Shown: positions 17,065 through 25,352 of the stretch, one piece after another | Numbering within the stretch: position 1 is the first letter of the stretch | Layout: the number at the start of each line of letters is the position of its first letter | Source: Maritimibacter dapengensis | Lineage (GTDB): Bacteria; Pseudomonadota; Alphaproteobacteria; Rhodobacterales; Rhodobacteraceae | DNA: 64,000 nt | Direction: 5' to 3' | Assembly: GCF_019218265.1 (NCBI RefSeq) | Contig: NZ_JAHUZE010000002.1 | Span: 124,001-188,000, forward strand | Notes under the pieces: generated by a model | Told to the model about the DNA's origin: nothing | The model's input: only the letters and a program-made list of their open reading frames with translations | The model's database searches: none | Translations under genes and position numbers: made by a program

Positions 17065-17697
17065 TCAGAGCCGTTCGAGAATGACGTGGCTGTCTTCGAT
17101 CTCGGCGATCTGGCTGTCTGGTCCGGTCACGGTCCGGGTGTTCACGCCGACGAAGACCTCACGCCATTTGCCACCACCGCGCGTTGCCGCGTTCCGGTCG
17201 TCCTTGGCACTGGGAAACACCGGGGCGTCGTGGCCGTCCGGCATTGTGCGCCAGGGCGGGGCCGTCTTGTGGGCCGCGATGATGAGCATCCCGCCGGGTG
17301 CGGTCGCCTGTCCGGCAAGATCCAGCACACGGTCCCGGTCGAAGTCCTGTTTGCTGTGGAAGAACAATGCTGTCACCAGATCGTAGCGACCGATAGGGAA
17401 CGTGTCAGGCAGGGTGTGCCGCTCAAACCTGACCGCCCCGGAAAGCGCCAGATCCTCAGCGCGTCGGGCCGCGATGTCGAGCGCCGTCTGGCTGATGTCG
17501 ACGCCTGTGACCTGCCAGCCCCGGGACGCGAGCCACAATGCGTCGTCGCCACGCGCAGACCCGATGTCGAGGGCAAGCCCCGGTGTGCGCCCTGCCGCGT
17601 GGCGTTCGAGCACGGACGAGGGCTTGCCGTTGGTCGGCTCACTCATTTCGGCATAGCGGTTTTCCCAGAAGGCACGGTGGTCTGTTTTGTCGGTCAT
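17065..17697 (-). CDS. SAM-dependent methyltransferase, class I
   Basis: A 210-residue class I methyltransferase. Motif I is LALDIGSARGDDALWLASRG (about residues 40-59), followed by VTGVDISQTALDIAARRA and a motif IV-like YDLVTALFFHSKQDF. The start MTDKTDHRAFWENRYAEM resembles the TehB / thiopurine methyltransferase-like group, which methylate small toxic compounds such as tellurite or thiols. GGGGGAG lies before the ATG at 17697. It diverges from an Rrf2-family regulator 104 bases away, an arrangement often seen for inducible detoxification genes. Confidence 0.85.
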   Translation of the reverse strand: MTDKTDHRAFWENRYAEMSEPTNGKPSSVLERHAAGRTPGLALDIGSARGDDALWLASRGWQVTGVDISQTALDIAARRAEDLALSGAVRFERHTLPDTFPIGRYDLVTALFFHSKQDFDRDRVLDLAGQATAPGGMLIIAAHKTAPPWRTMPDGHDAPVFPSAKDDRNAATRGGGKWREVFVGVNTRTVTGPDSQIAEIEDSHVILERL

Positions 17698-17801
17698 ATC
17701 GCTCCCCCATATCATGAAACATCTAATGTAGCGTGATTGTCCGGGAAGGCAAGGTCATGTTACCCCTTTTGTTGCATAAGTTGTCCCGTTAGGATGTCAT
17801 C

Positions 17802-18224
17802 ATGAGAACCGACAACCGCCTGTCCCGCGTCCTGCACGCGCTGCTGCATCTCGACGGGATGGACCGACCGGCGACGTCGGACGAGATGGGCCATATGCTC
17901 AACACGAACCCTGCCGTGGTGCGCCGGATCATGGGTGGTTTGCGGGACGCAGGATTCGTGACGTCGGTCAAAGGCCATGGGGGCGGATGGACCCTGACGC
18001 GGTCCCTGTCCGAAATCACGCTCCTGCAAGTCTATGACGCCCTGGGCGAGCCAACGCTTTTCGCGCTGGGGCCATCCGAAGATGCGCCAAGTTGTTTGTT
18101 GGAACGCGCGGCCAATGAGGCCCTGGGCGACGCGCTCCAGACCGCGCAAACGCTCTTTCGCGAGGAGTTGTCCGGCGTGACGGTCGCAGACCTCGCCACG
18201 ACTGCAAACGCACAACGCGCCTAG
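17802..18224 (+). CDS. Rrf2 family transcriptional regulator
   Basis: A 140-residue winged-helix repressor of the Rrf2 family: DNRLSRVLHALLHLDGM, then LNTNPAVVRRIMGGLRDAGF and VKGHGGGWTLTRS (residues 4-68), the wing with its Gly-rich turn. There is only one Cys (in PSCLLE), so it lacks the three-Cys Fe-S site of IscR or NsrR and resembles the YwnA-type Rrf2 repressors. It is divergent from a methyltransferase gene; ACAT-cta-ATGT in between is a possible operator. It overlaps the convergent esterase by four bases (CTAG). Confidence 0.88.
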   Translation: MRTDNRLSRVLHALLHLDGMDRPATSDEMGHMLNTNPAVVRRIMGGLRDAGFVTSVKGHGGGWTLTRSLSEITLLQVYDALGEPTLFALGPSEDAPSCLLERAANEALGDALQTAQTLFREELSGVTVADLATTANAQRA

Positions 18225-19108
18225 ACCGTCGTGAGAGCGCGGCGCAGCGCGTCGATCATCCGGCGCATGTAATCCTGCGAAACCGAGCTGTCCGGCTCCA
18301 TCGCGGCGAACCCGTGATAAGCGCCGGGGACTACGGCCTCCTCGACCGGCACGTCAGCGGTGCGAAGCGTTTCTGCATAGGCGCGACATTCGTCGTGAAA
18401 CAGGTCTGCCGTGCCGACACCGATAAACGTGGCGGGAAGACCGGATGCGTCATCGAGCCGCGCGGGCGAGGCGGTGGCTGGGATGGTGTCGAGATCCGCG
18501 AGGTAACCGTCCCAGGCATGGGCATTCATCCTGGGCGACCAGACACGGAGCAGATCCGGGTCGAGGTCATCCCGTCGCCGCGTCGCCTCGTCCAGCATGG
18601 GTTCATGCAGGCATTGGAACGCAATGTCCGGGCCGCCCCGGTCGCGCGCCCGGATCGCAAGCGCTGCCGCGAGATGGCCGCCGCCGCTGTCACCGCCGAT
18701 GGCGATGCGGGTCGGGTCGATCTCGGGCTGCTCGGCGAGCCAGTCGAGCGCGGCCGCCACATCGTCCAGCGCAGCCGGATACGGGTCTTTGGGCGCGAAC
18801 CGGTATTCGGGGCTGGCGACGAAGAAATCCAGCTCGTCCACGATCCGCTTGCAGGTGGCGATTTCGGAAGCCGGGTTGCCGAAGACGAGACCGCCGCCGT
18901 GAATCCATAATACCGCCGGGCGGGGGCCGTGTGCACGGGCAGGAAAGACCCAGATGCGTTGCCCTGTCGCGCCGCGCTCGATCCGGCGACCTTGGCGTTG
19001 GGCGAACCCGATCACCCGCATGAGTGCGCGCATGAACGGCAATCGCGCCGGCGTCACCAGCGATTTGGGCAGTTTATGCGCTTTTGGTAGGTCCGGGTTG
19101 AACGTCAT
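18221..19108 (-). CDS. Alpha/beta hydrolase, HSL-type esterase
   Basis: A 295-residue esterase of the hormone-sensitive lipase-like family. The oxyanion loop HGGGLVFGN (about residues 68-76), the nucleophile elbow GGDSGGGHLA (about 137-146), the acid region GTADLFHDE and the histidine in GAYHGF (near 268) make a full catalytic triad. There is no signal peptide, so it is probably cytoplasmic and hydrolyses short acyl esters. It lies 27 bases past the formate dehydrogenase genes' end on the same strand and could receive read-through from that operon, but a role in formate metabolism is not implied. Confidence 0.9.
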   Translation of the reverse strand: MTFNPDLPKAHKLPKSLVTPARLPFMRALMRVIGFAQRQGRRIERGATGQRIWVFPARAHGPRPAVLWIHGGGLVFGNPASEIATCKRIVDELDFFVASPEYRFAPKDPYPAALDDVAAALDWLAEQPEIDPTRIAIGGDSGGGHLAAALAIRARDRGGPDIAFQCLHEPMLDEATRRRDDLDPDLLRVWSPRMNAHAWDGYLADLDTIPATASPARLDDASGLPATFIGVGTADLFHDECRAYAETLRTADVPVEEAVVPGAYHGFAAMEPDSSVSQDYMRRMIDALRRALTTV

Positions 19109-19135
19109 GGGCGCAGGATGCGCCGTCGGGCTGGG

Positions 19136-19351
19136 TCAGTCGACGGGTTCGTTAATCTGATCCATCGCCTCGATCACCAGCGGCCGCAGCCCGTCACCGC
19201 CCGCGGAGACGTGATCGAACAATTGGCGACGCATCCGGGGCTCCCAGAAGTCGTTGATGTGAGCGGCGACAAGCGCGGCGCGGTCCCCCGGCTGGCTTTC
19301 GAAGAAAAGGGCGATCTGGTTGGCCATGGTGACCATTTTCTCAGGCGACAT
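19136..19351 (-). CDS. fdsD: Formate dehydrogenase subunit delta
   Basis: A 71-residue protein, the small delta subunit of NAD-dependent molybdenum formate dehydrogenase. It starts MSPEKMVTMANQIALFFESQ and carries the NDFWEPRMRRQLFDH block typical of FdsD. FdsD is needed for assembly of the active enzyme and has been reported to bind the cofactor-inserting chaperone. It overlaps the end of fdhD by 11 bases, so it is translated from the same message. It is the last gene of the fds operon. Confidence 0.93.
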   Translation of the reverse strand: MSPEKMVTMANQIALFFESQPGDRAALVAAHINDFWEPRMRRQLFDHVSAGGDGLRPLVIEAMDQINEPVD

Positions 19352-20153
19352 CGGAAGCTCCCGTGGTGACGCGATGGGGATGGGAATAGAGGTCGAAACT
19401 TTCCCCTCGCGCGAAGGCGGCGAGGGTGATGTTGGCGCCCTCGGCCAGCGACAGCGCCGTGGCGGTCGGGGCAGAGGCCGCGATGATGACAGACGATCCG
19501 GCGCGGGCGGTCTTCTGCACCATCTCGACCGAAATGCGGCTGGTCAGGACTATTGCCCCGCCCGCAGGGTCGATCCCGGCGCGGTGGAGCGCGCCGATCA
19601 GCTTGTCGAGCGCGTTGTGCCGCCCCACGTCCTCGCGCGCCATGATGAGGCCTTCGCCGGGAACGAAGAAGCCCGCCGCGTGAACCGCGCGGGTGCGGTC
19701 GTGAAGCGGCTGGTGCGCACGAAGCGCGTCGGTGGCGCGCGCTACCTCTTCGCGGCTGATACGCAATTCGGCGGTCACGGCGGGCAACGCGGGCAGCGCG
19801 CCCTCGAGCGAGTCGATACCGCAAAGCCCGCAGCCGACAGGCCCCATGAGCGCGCGTTGGCGTGCTTTCAGGACCTCGGCCTTGTCTGATTTCAACCAGA
19901 ACCGCGCTTCGATACCCGTCTCGTGGGTGACGACTTCGAAATCTTCGACATCGTCAGGCTCTGTCACCACACCTTCGGTGAGCGCCAAGCCCCATGCGAA
20001 ATCCTCGATATCGTTCGGGGTCGCCATCATGACAGCGAGCGTGGTTCCGTCAAAGCTGACGGCGACAGGCACCTCGTCGGGCAGGGTGCGCGTGACGTTG
20101 CGCACCCCATCCGCCCCGACTGAGAGCCCGGGTTTGGAGACCGCTCCGCTCAT
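19341..20153 (-). CDS. fdhD: Formate dehydrogenase accessory sulfurtransferase
   Basis: A 270-residue FdhD (FdsC) protein, which passes sulfur from a desulfurase to the molybdenum bis-MGD cofactor before it is inserted into FdsA. The redox-active GCGLCG motif is at about residues 107-112, and AREDVGRHNALDKLIGAL (about 172-189) and TSRISVEMVQKTARAG are conserved core blocks that bind the cofactor. The ATG overlaps the fdsA stop (ATGA), so the two are coupled. Enzymes in this family do not form part of the final complex. Confidence 0.95.
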   Translation of the reverse strand: MSGAVSKPGLSVGADGVRNVTRTLPDEVPVAVSFDGTTLAVMMATPNDIEDFAWGLALTEGVVTEPDDVEDFEVVTHETGIEARFWLKSDKAEVLKARQRALMGPVGCGLCGIDSLEGALPALPAVTAELRISREEVARATDALRAHQPLHDRTRAVHAAGFFVPGEGLIMAREDVGRHNALDKLIGALHRAGIDPAGGAIVLTSRISVEMVQKTARAGSSVIIAASAPTATALSLAEGANITLAAFARGESFDLYSHPHRVTTGASDVA

Positions 20154-23077
20154 TCCGCCGCGGGCAGGATTCGGCGCGATTGCGCAGCCTGTTCGGCATA
20201 TTCTTCCTGCCAGTCCGTCGGCCCGTTGGAGGGCGAGACCTGCACCGCCGTCACCTTGTATTCCGGGCAGTTCGTGGCCCAGTCCGAGAAATCGGTGGTG
20301 ATGACATTGGCCTGCGTGTCCGGGTGGTGGAAGGTCGTGTAGACCACGCCGGGGCTGACCCGATCGGTGAGCGTCGCGCGCAGGGCGGTTTCACCCGACC
20401 GCGAGGCCAGCTTGACGAAATCGCCTTCCTTCACGCCGCGCACTTCGGCGTCATGCGGGTGAATCTCAAGCCGGTCCTCGCCGTGCCAGGTCGAGTTCTC
20501 CGTGCGCCGCGTCTGTGCGCCCACGTTATACTGCGACAGGATGCGGCCCGTGGTGAGGAGCAGCGGGAAACGCGGGCCGGTCTTCTCGTCGGTCGCCACG
20601 TATTCGGTGATCATGAGACGCCCCTTGCCGCGCACGAAGCCGTCGATGTGCATCATCGGCGTGCCTTCGGGGGCCGCGTCGTTGCAGGGCCACTGGACCG
20701 ATCCAAGCTCGTTGATCTTCTCATAGGTCACGCCCGCGAAGCTGGGCGTGGTCGCCGCGATCTCGGCCATGATTTCGCGCGGGTGGGTGTAGTTCCAATC
20801 CGCGCCCATGGCCTGGGCGAGAAGCTGGGTGACTTCCCAGTCGGCATAGCCGGCCTTCGGTGCCATCACCTTGCGCACCATGTTGATGCGGCGTTCGGCG
20901 TTGGTGAAGGTGCCGTCTTTCTCGAGGAAAGAAGAGCCGGGCAGGAAGACGTGGGCGTAGTTCGCGGTCTCGTTCAGGAAAAGGTCGTGAACGACCACGC
21001 ATTCCATCGCGGCGAGGCCGGCGGCCACGTGTTTCGTGTCTGGATCCGATTGCAGGATGTCCTCGCCCTGACAGTAGAGACCCTTGAAGGTGCCTTCGAC
21101 GGCGGCATCGAGCATGTTCGGGATGCGCAGGCCGGGTTCCGGGTCGATGGTGACGCCCCAGGCCTTCTCGAAGATCTCGCGCACGTCTGCGTTCTTCACG
21201 TGGCGGTAGCCTGGAAGCTCGTGCGGGAAGGACCCCATGTCGCAGGAGCCCTGCACGTTGTTCTGACCACGGAGCGGGTTCACGCCCACCCCTTCGCGGC
21301 CCACGTTGCCGGTGAGCATGGCGAGGTTCGCGATGCCCATGACGGTGGTGGAGCCTTGGCTGTGTTCGGTGACGCCCAGGCCGTAGTAGATCGCGCCGTT
21401 TTTCTCGCCCGCGAAGGTGCGGGCGGCGCGGCGGAGTTCTTCGGCGGGAACGCCGGTGAGCTCTTCGACCGCTTCCGGCGAATGGCGTTCGTCGCTCACG
21501 AAGTCGGAATAGGCGAGGTATTCGTCCCAGTCGCAGCGTTCGCGGATATACGCCTCGTCCGCCAGTCCCTCGGTCACGATGACATGGGCCAGCGCGGTGA
21601 CAACGGCCACGTTTGTGCCGGGGCGCAGGGGCAGGTGATGGGCCGCCTTGATATGGGGCGACTTCACGAGGTCGATGCGGCGCGGGTCGATGACGATCAG
21701 TTTCGCGCCTTGCCGCAGCCGTTTTTTGAGCCGCGAGGCGAAGACCGGGTGGCCATCGGTCGGGTTCGCACCAATGACGATGACAACGTCGGTGTGTTCG
21801 ACCGAGTCGAAGTCCTGCGTGCCGGCCGAGGTGCCGAAGGTCTGGCCAAGGCCATAGCCGGTGGGCGAATGGCAGACGCGGGCGCAGGTGTCGGTGTTGT
21901 TGTTCATGAACACACCGCGCGCAAGCTTCTGCACGAGGTAGGTTTCCTCGTTCGTGCAGCGGCTCGACGTGATGACGCCGAGCGAGCGGCGGCCATATTT
22001 TTCCTGGATCCCGCGCATCCGCTTTGCGGTGAAACCGAGCGCCTCGTCCCAGGACACTTCGCGCCATGGGTCGTTGATGTCTTCCCGGATCATCGGGTTC
22101 AGGATGCGGTCCGGGTGCTCCATGTAACCGTAAGCAAAGCGGCCCTTGACGCAGCTATGCCCCCGGTTCGCCTTGCCGTTCTTGTAAGGCGTCATGCGCA
22201 CCAACTGGTCGCCGTTCAGTTCGGCCTTGAAGGAACAGCCCACGCCGCAATAGGCGCAGGTGGTCACGACCGAGCGGGTCGGCGTGCCGAGTTCGGCGAC
22301 GGATTTTTCCTGAAGCGTCGCGGTCGGGCAGGCCTGCACGCAGGCCCCGCAGGACACGCAGTCGGACGTCAGGAAGTCGTCTTGTGGCGTTCCCGCGGAC
22401 ACGCGGCTTTCGAAGCCCCGGCCTTCGATGGTGAGCGCGAAGGTGCCCTGCACCTCTTCACAGGCGCGCACGCAGCGCGAGCAGACGATACATTTGGACG
22501 GGTCATAGGTGAAATAGGGGTTCGACTCGTCTTTCTCCATGTAGCGGAAGTTGCCCGGCAGGTCGGTGTCGTCCGCGCGGCGTTTCGCGTCTGCCAGCGA
22601 CAGCGCGCCGTCTCCGGTCGGGTCGAAGTGGTTGACGCCGTATTCGTAGCGCACGTCGCGCAGGCCCACGGCCCCTGCCATGTCCTGCAATTCGCAGTCG
22701 CCATTGGCCGAGCAGGTCAGGCAATCGAGCGGGTGGTCGGAGATGTAAAGCTCCATCACGCCTTTGCGGATTTTCTGCACCTTGGAAGATTGGGTGTGGA
22801 CCACCATGCCCTCGGTCACGGGCGTGGTGCAGGAGGCGGGCGTGCCACGACGCCCTTCGATTTCCACGACGCAAAGGCGGCAGGAGCCAAAAGCCTCGAC
22901 GCTGTCGGTGGCACAGAGCTTGGGAACCGTGATACCGGCCTCGTAGGCCGCGCGCATGACCGAGGTGCCTTCGGGTACGGTCACGTCCGCGCCGTCGATG
23001 GTGAGCGTTACGGCCGCGCCGGTTCTGGCGGGCGTGCCCATGTCGGCGTCGTTCCAGGGGATGATGAAATCTTTCAT
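20150..23077 (-). CDS. fdsA: NAD-dependent formate dehydrogenase, alpha (catalytic) subunit
   Basis: A 975-residue molybdoenzyme that oxidises formate to CO2 and feeds electrons to FdsB. Cofactor sites read in order: a [2Fe-2S] ferredoxin domain (Cys55, 66, 69, 83); a His-Cys3 [4Fe-4S] site (His115, Cys119, 122, 128); two ferredoxin-type [4Fe-4S] sites (Cys196/199/202/206 and 240/243/246/250); and the Mo-domain cluster (Cys274, 277, 281, 309). The molybdenum ligand is Cys402 followed by His403 (RVCHSPTGYG), so this is the Cys rather than the selenocysteine form. Length and layout match the Rhodobacter capsulatus enzyme. It lies four bases after a small DUF4287 gene. Confidence 0.97.
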   Translation of the reverse strand: MKDFIIPWNDADMGTPARTGAAVTLTIDGADVTVPEGTSVMRAAYEAGITVPKLCATDSVEAFGSCRLCVVEIEGRRGTPASCTTPVTEGMVVHTQSSKVQKIRKGVMELYISDHPLDCLTCSANGDCELQDMAGAVGLRDVRYEYGVNHFDPTGDGALSLADAKRRADDTDLPGNFRYMEKDESNPYFTYDPSKCIVCSRCVRACEEVQGTFALTIEGRGFESRVSAGTPQDDFLTSDCVSCGACVQACPTATLQEKSVAELGTPTRSVVTTCAYCGVGCSFKAELNGDQLVRMTPYKNGKANRGHSCVKGRFAYGYMEHPDRILNPMIREDINDPWREVSWDEALGFTAKRMRGIQEKYGRRSLGVITSSRCTNEETYLVQKLARGVFMNNNTDTCARVCHSPTGYGLGQTFGTSAGTQDFDSVEHTDVVIVIGANPTDGHPVFASRLKKRLRQGAKLIVIDPRRIDLVKSPHIKAAHHLPLRPGTNVAVVTALAHVIVTEGLADEAYIRERCDWDEYLAYSDFVSDERHSPEAVEELTGVPAEELRRAARTFAGEKNGAIYYGLGVTEHSQGSTTVMGIANLAMLTGNVGREGVGVNPLRGQNNVQGSCDMGSFPHELPGYRHVKNADVREIFEKAWGVTIDPEPGLRIPNMLDAAVEGTFKGLYCQGEDILQSDPDTKHVAAGLAAMECVVVHDLFLNETANYAHVFLPGSSFLEKDGTFTNAERRINMVRKVMAPKAGYADWEVTQLLAQAMGADWNYTHPREIMAEIAATTPSFAGVTYEKINELGSVQWPCNDAAPEGTPMMHIDGFVRGKGRLMITEYVATDEKTGPRFPLLLTTGRILSQYNVGAQTRRTENSTWHGEDRLEIHPHDAEVRGVKEGDFVKLASRSGETALRATLTDRVSPGVVYTTFHHPDTQANVITTDFSDWATNCPEYKVTAVQVSPSNGPTDWQEEYAEQAAQSRRILPAAE

Positions 23078-23081
23078 GGTC

Positions 23082-23285
23082 TCATCCTTTCTTCAGCGCA
23101 TAAGCGACGATGGCGTTGGCGTGGCCATGTCCGAGACCGTGGTCGGCTTTGAGCCAGTTCACGATCTCCATGTGTTTCATGTCGGGCTTTCCCGCGACGA
23201 GGCCGAGCCAATGGTCGATGGGTTGGCCGTATTTCTTTTCGATCGACGGGAAGTATGAGGTGGGACCCTTTACCTTGTCGGTCAT
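23082..23285 (-). CDS. DUF4287 small protein inside the fds operon
   Basis: A 67-residue protein (MTDKVKGPTSYFPSIEKKYG...) with the DUF4287 pattern, including HMEIVNWLKADHGLGHGHAN, a helix pair rich in His. Its start overlaps the fdsB stop (ATGA) and its own stop lies four bases before fdsA, so it must be co-translated with both subunits. The classical fds operon is G-B-A-C-D, and a gene at this place is not part of the described enzyme. Possible roles are assembly, metal delivery or subunit contact, none shown. The gene is real by spacing; the function is unknown. Confidence 0.85.
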   Translation of the reverse strand: MTDKVKGPTSYFPSIEKKYGQPIDHWLGLVAGKPDMKHMEIVNWLKADHGLGHGHANAIVAYALKKG

Positions 23286-24781
23286 TCCGCTGCCTCCTTG
23301 GTGGTTGCGAAGTCGTCCGGGAACAGGGTGAGCGCGGACATGACGGGGTAGGGGGTGAAGCCCCCGAGCGCACAGAGCGAGCCGTCGGTCATGGTTTCGC
23401 ACAGATCGGTCAGAAGCTCTTTCGCAGCTTCGTCCCCGGCGGCGATCCGGTCGATGGTTTCGACCCCGCGCACCGCGCCGATCCGGCAGGGCGTGCATTT
23501 GCCGCAGCTTTCCACGGCGCAGAATTCCATCGCGAAACGGGCCATCTGAAGCATGTCGGCCTGATCGTCGAACACGGTCAGACCGGCGTGGCCGATGAGG
23601 CCGCCAGCCCCGTCGAATTCTTCATAGCCGAACGGCGTGTCGAATTGATCTGGCGAGAAATATGCACCCAGAGGTCCGCCGACCTGAACCGCTTTCACGG
23701 GGCGGCCCGAGCGGGTGCCGCCACCTATGGTGTTTACAATCTCACCGAGCGGCAGGCCGAAAGCGACTTCGTAGAGCCCGCCATGCTTCACGTTTCCGGC
23801 GATCTGGAGCGGGATCGTGCCGCGCGAACGACCGAGCCCGAAATCCGCGTAATGCTGCGCGCCCTTCTCGAAGATCACCGGGATGGTGGCCAGTGAGATG
23901 ACGTTGTTCACGACCGTAGGCTTGCCGAGGAAGCCCTCGAGCGCGGGGAGCGGAGGCTTCGCCCGGACGACGCCGCGCTTGCCTTCGAGCGAATTGAGGA
24001 GCGAGGTTTCCTCGCCGCAGACGTAAGCGCCCGCGCCGACCCGGATTTCCATGTCGAAGGCGGGGCCTTTGCCCAGAACGGATGCGCCCAGCACGCCATT
24101 CGCGCGGGCGATTTTCACGGCCTCGTTCATGATGCGGATCGCGTCGGGGTATTCCGAGCGAAGGTAGACATACCCCTTGGTCGCGCCGACACCGACACCG
24201 GCGATGGCCATGCCTTCGATGAGCGAGAAGGGATCGCCTTCCATGATCATGCGGTCCGCGAAGGTGCCGCTGTCGCCCTCATCGGCATTGCAGACGATGT
24301 ATTTCTGGTCGGCTTCGGCCTTGGCAACGGTTTCCCACTTGATGCCGGTCGGGAAGCCCGCGCCGCCGCGTCCGCGCAGGCCGGAGGCTTTGGCCTCTTC
24401 GACCACGCCGAGGCCGTCCATACCGATTGCGCGTTCGAGTCCTTTAAGACCGCCGTGCGCACGATAGGCGTCCAGATCGAGCGGGTCGATCACGCCGCAA
24501 CGCTGGAAGGTGAGGCGGGTCTGGTTCGCGAAGAACGGGATGTCTTCGGTGGGGCCGTGGCCTTGAAGCGTGCCGTCAAGCAGCGCCGGGACATCGGCGA
24601 GCGTGAGCGGTCCATAGGCGTGGCGCACGCCGTCGACGTCGACCTCTGCGAGCGGTTCCAGCCATGTCATGCCGCGCGATCCAACGCGGATCAGATCGTG
24701 CCCGGCATCGGTGATCGCCTTGGCGATATCATCGGCGCCAAGGGCGCGGGCGACGGCGTCCTGGGAGAGGTAGATCTTCAT
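23282..24781 (-). CDS. fdsB: NAD-dependent formate dehydrogenase, beta (FMN/NAD) subunit
   Basis: A 499-residue diaphorase subunit homologous to NuoF, preceded by a thioredoxin-like N-terminal domain (about residues 1-100). The FMN/NAD loop is LRGRGGAGFPTGIKW (about residues 150-164). Further conserved blocks are CNADEGDSGTFADR, GAGAYVCGEETSL and GKRGVVRAKPP. The C-terminal [4Fe-4S] ligands are in ESCGKCTPCRIG and a later LCALGG. It takes electrons from FdsA and reduces NAD+. The start at 24781 overlaps the fdsG stop (ATGA). Confidence 0.96.
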   Translation of the reverse strand: MKIYLSQDAVARALGADDIAKAITDAGHDLIRVGSRGMTWLEPLAEVDVDGVRHAYGPLTLADVPALLDGTLQGHGPTEDIPFFANQTRLTFQRCGVIDPLDLDAYRAHGGLKGLERAIGMDGLGVVEEAKASGLRGRGGAGFPTGIKWETVAKAEADQKYIVCNADEGDSGTFADRMIMEGDPFSLIEGMAIAGVGVGATKGYVYLRSEYPDAIRIMNEAVKIARANGVLGASVLGKGPAFDMEIRVGAGAYVCGEETSLLNSLEGKRGVVRAKPPLPALEGFLGKPTVVNNVISLATIPVIFEKGAQHYADFGLGRSRGTIPLQIAGNVKHGGLYEVAFGLPLGEIVNTIGGGTRSGRPVKAVQVGGPLGAYFSPDQFDTPFGYEEFDGAGGLIGHAGLTVFDDQADMLQMARFAMEFCAVESCGKCTPCRIGAVRGVETIDRIAAGDEAAKELLTDLCETMTDGSLCALGGFTPYPVMSALTLFPDDFATTKEAAE

Positions 24782-25257
24782 GCGCCTGCCTCCTTGAACA
24801 CGGCGTCGAGCTTGGCTTCGTCCAGCCCCGCGACGATCCGATCGTCGACCATCGCGGCCGGGCCGTTGGCGCAAAGGCCGAGGCAATAGACCGGTTCGAT
24901 GGTGACGGCACCGTTCGGCGTGGTGCCGTGCCAGACGGTGCCGAGTTTCGCCAACGCGTTTTCGGCCAGCGCGTCGGCGCCAACGGATTTGCAGGCTTCG
25001 GCGCGGCAGATTTTGACCACGTGGCGACCCGCCGGGATGGTGCGGAAATCGTGGTAAAAGCTCATGACACCATGCACTTCGGCGCGGCTGATATTCAGCG
25101 CATCCGCAATATCGAGAAGCGCTTCGTCCGGCACGTAGCCATAGGCCTCCATCATGGCATGCAGGATGGGAAGGAGCGGGCCTTCGAGATGCAGGTGTGA
25201 CTCGATCAGGTCACGAATATCGCCGCGGTCGGGCGTGGCTGGCTGTTGGGCTGGCAT
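24778..25257 (-). CDS. fdsG: NAD-dependent formate dehydrogenase, gamma subunit
   Basis: A 159-residue NuoE-like subunit with a [2Fe-2S] cluster. The thioredoxin-fold ligands are in ICRAEACKSVGA (about residues 82-93) and CLGLCANGPA (about 123-132). It begins MPAQQPATPDRGD, with CGGAGG upstream of the ATG at 25257. It is the first gene of the operon, and the 85-base gap to fdsR holds the likely promoter and operator. It forms a hydrogenlyase-like diaphorase module together with FdsB. Confidence 0.96.
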   Translation of the reverse strand: MPAQQPATPDRGDIRDLIESHLHLEGPLLPILHAMMEAYGYVPDEALLDIADALNISRAEVHGVMSFYHDFRTIPAGRHVVKICRAEACKSVGADALAENALAKLGTVWHGTTPNGAVTIEPVYCLGLCANGPAAMVDDRIVAGLDEAKLDAVFKEAGA

Positions 25258-25327
25258 GGATCCTCCGAAGTTCCCGCGCGGTATCGCGCGAGTCACCCGG
25301 TGAATCAATATCGCTGTCCCGTGGGTC

Positions 25328-25352
25328 GATAGAAAATATCTATCAATTCTGC
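25328..25352. promoter_or_regulatory. Predicted FdsR operator upstream of fdsG
   Basis: An inverted repeat GATAG (25328-25332) / CTATC (25340-25344) surrounds an A/T core; within it ATAG-N7-CTAT fits the T-N11-A form of LysR sites. It overlaps the stop codon of the LysR gene and lies 71 bases before fdsG. GAAAATATC and TCAATTCTG from this site recur immediately upstream of the LysR gene itself (26235-26253). Confidence 0.6.

Noticed and set aside
20180-23152. A 990-codon open frame opposite fdsA
   Set aside because: It lies fully antisense to a certain enzyme with all cofactor ligands. Long antisense frames are common in GC-rich DNA, and this one has no recognisable domain and no good start.
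25258-25327. A separate small gene between fdsG and its regulator
   Set aside because: The gap is only 85 bases and contains the fdsG binding site and promoter elements; no start codon gives a credible frame.
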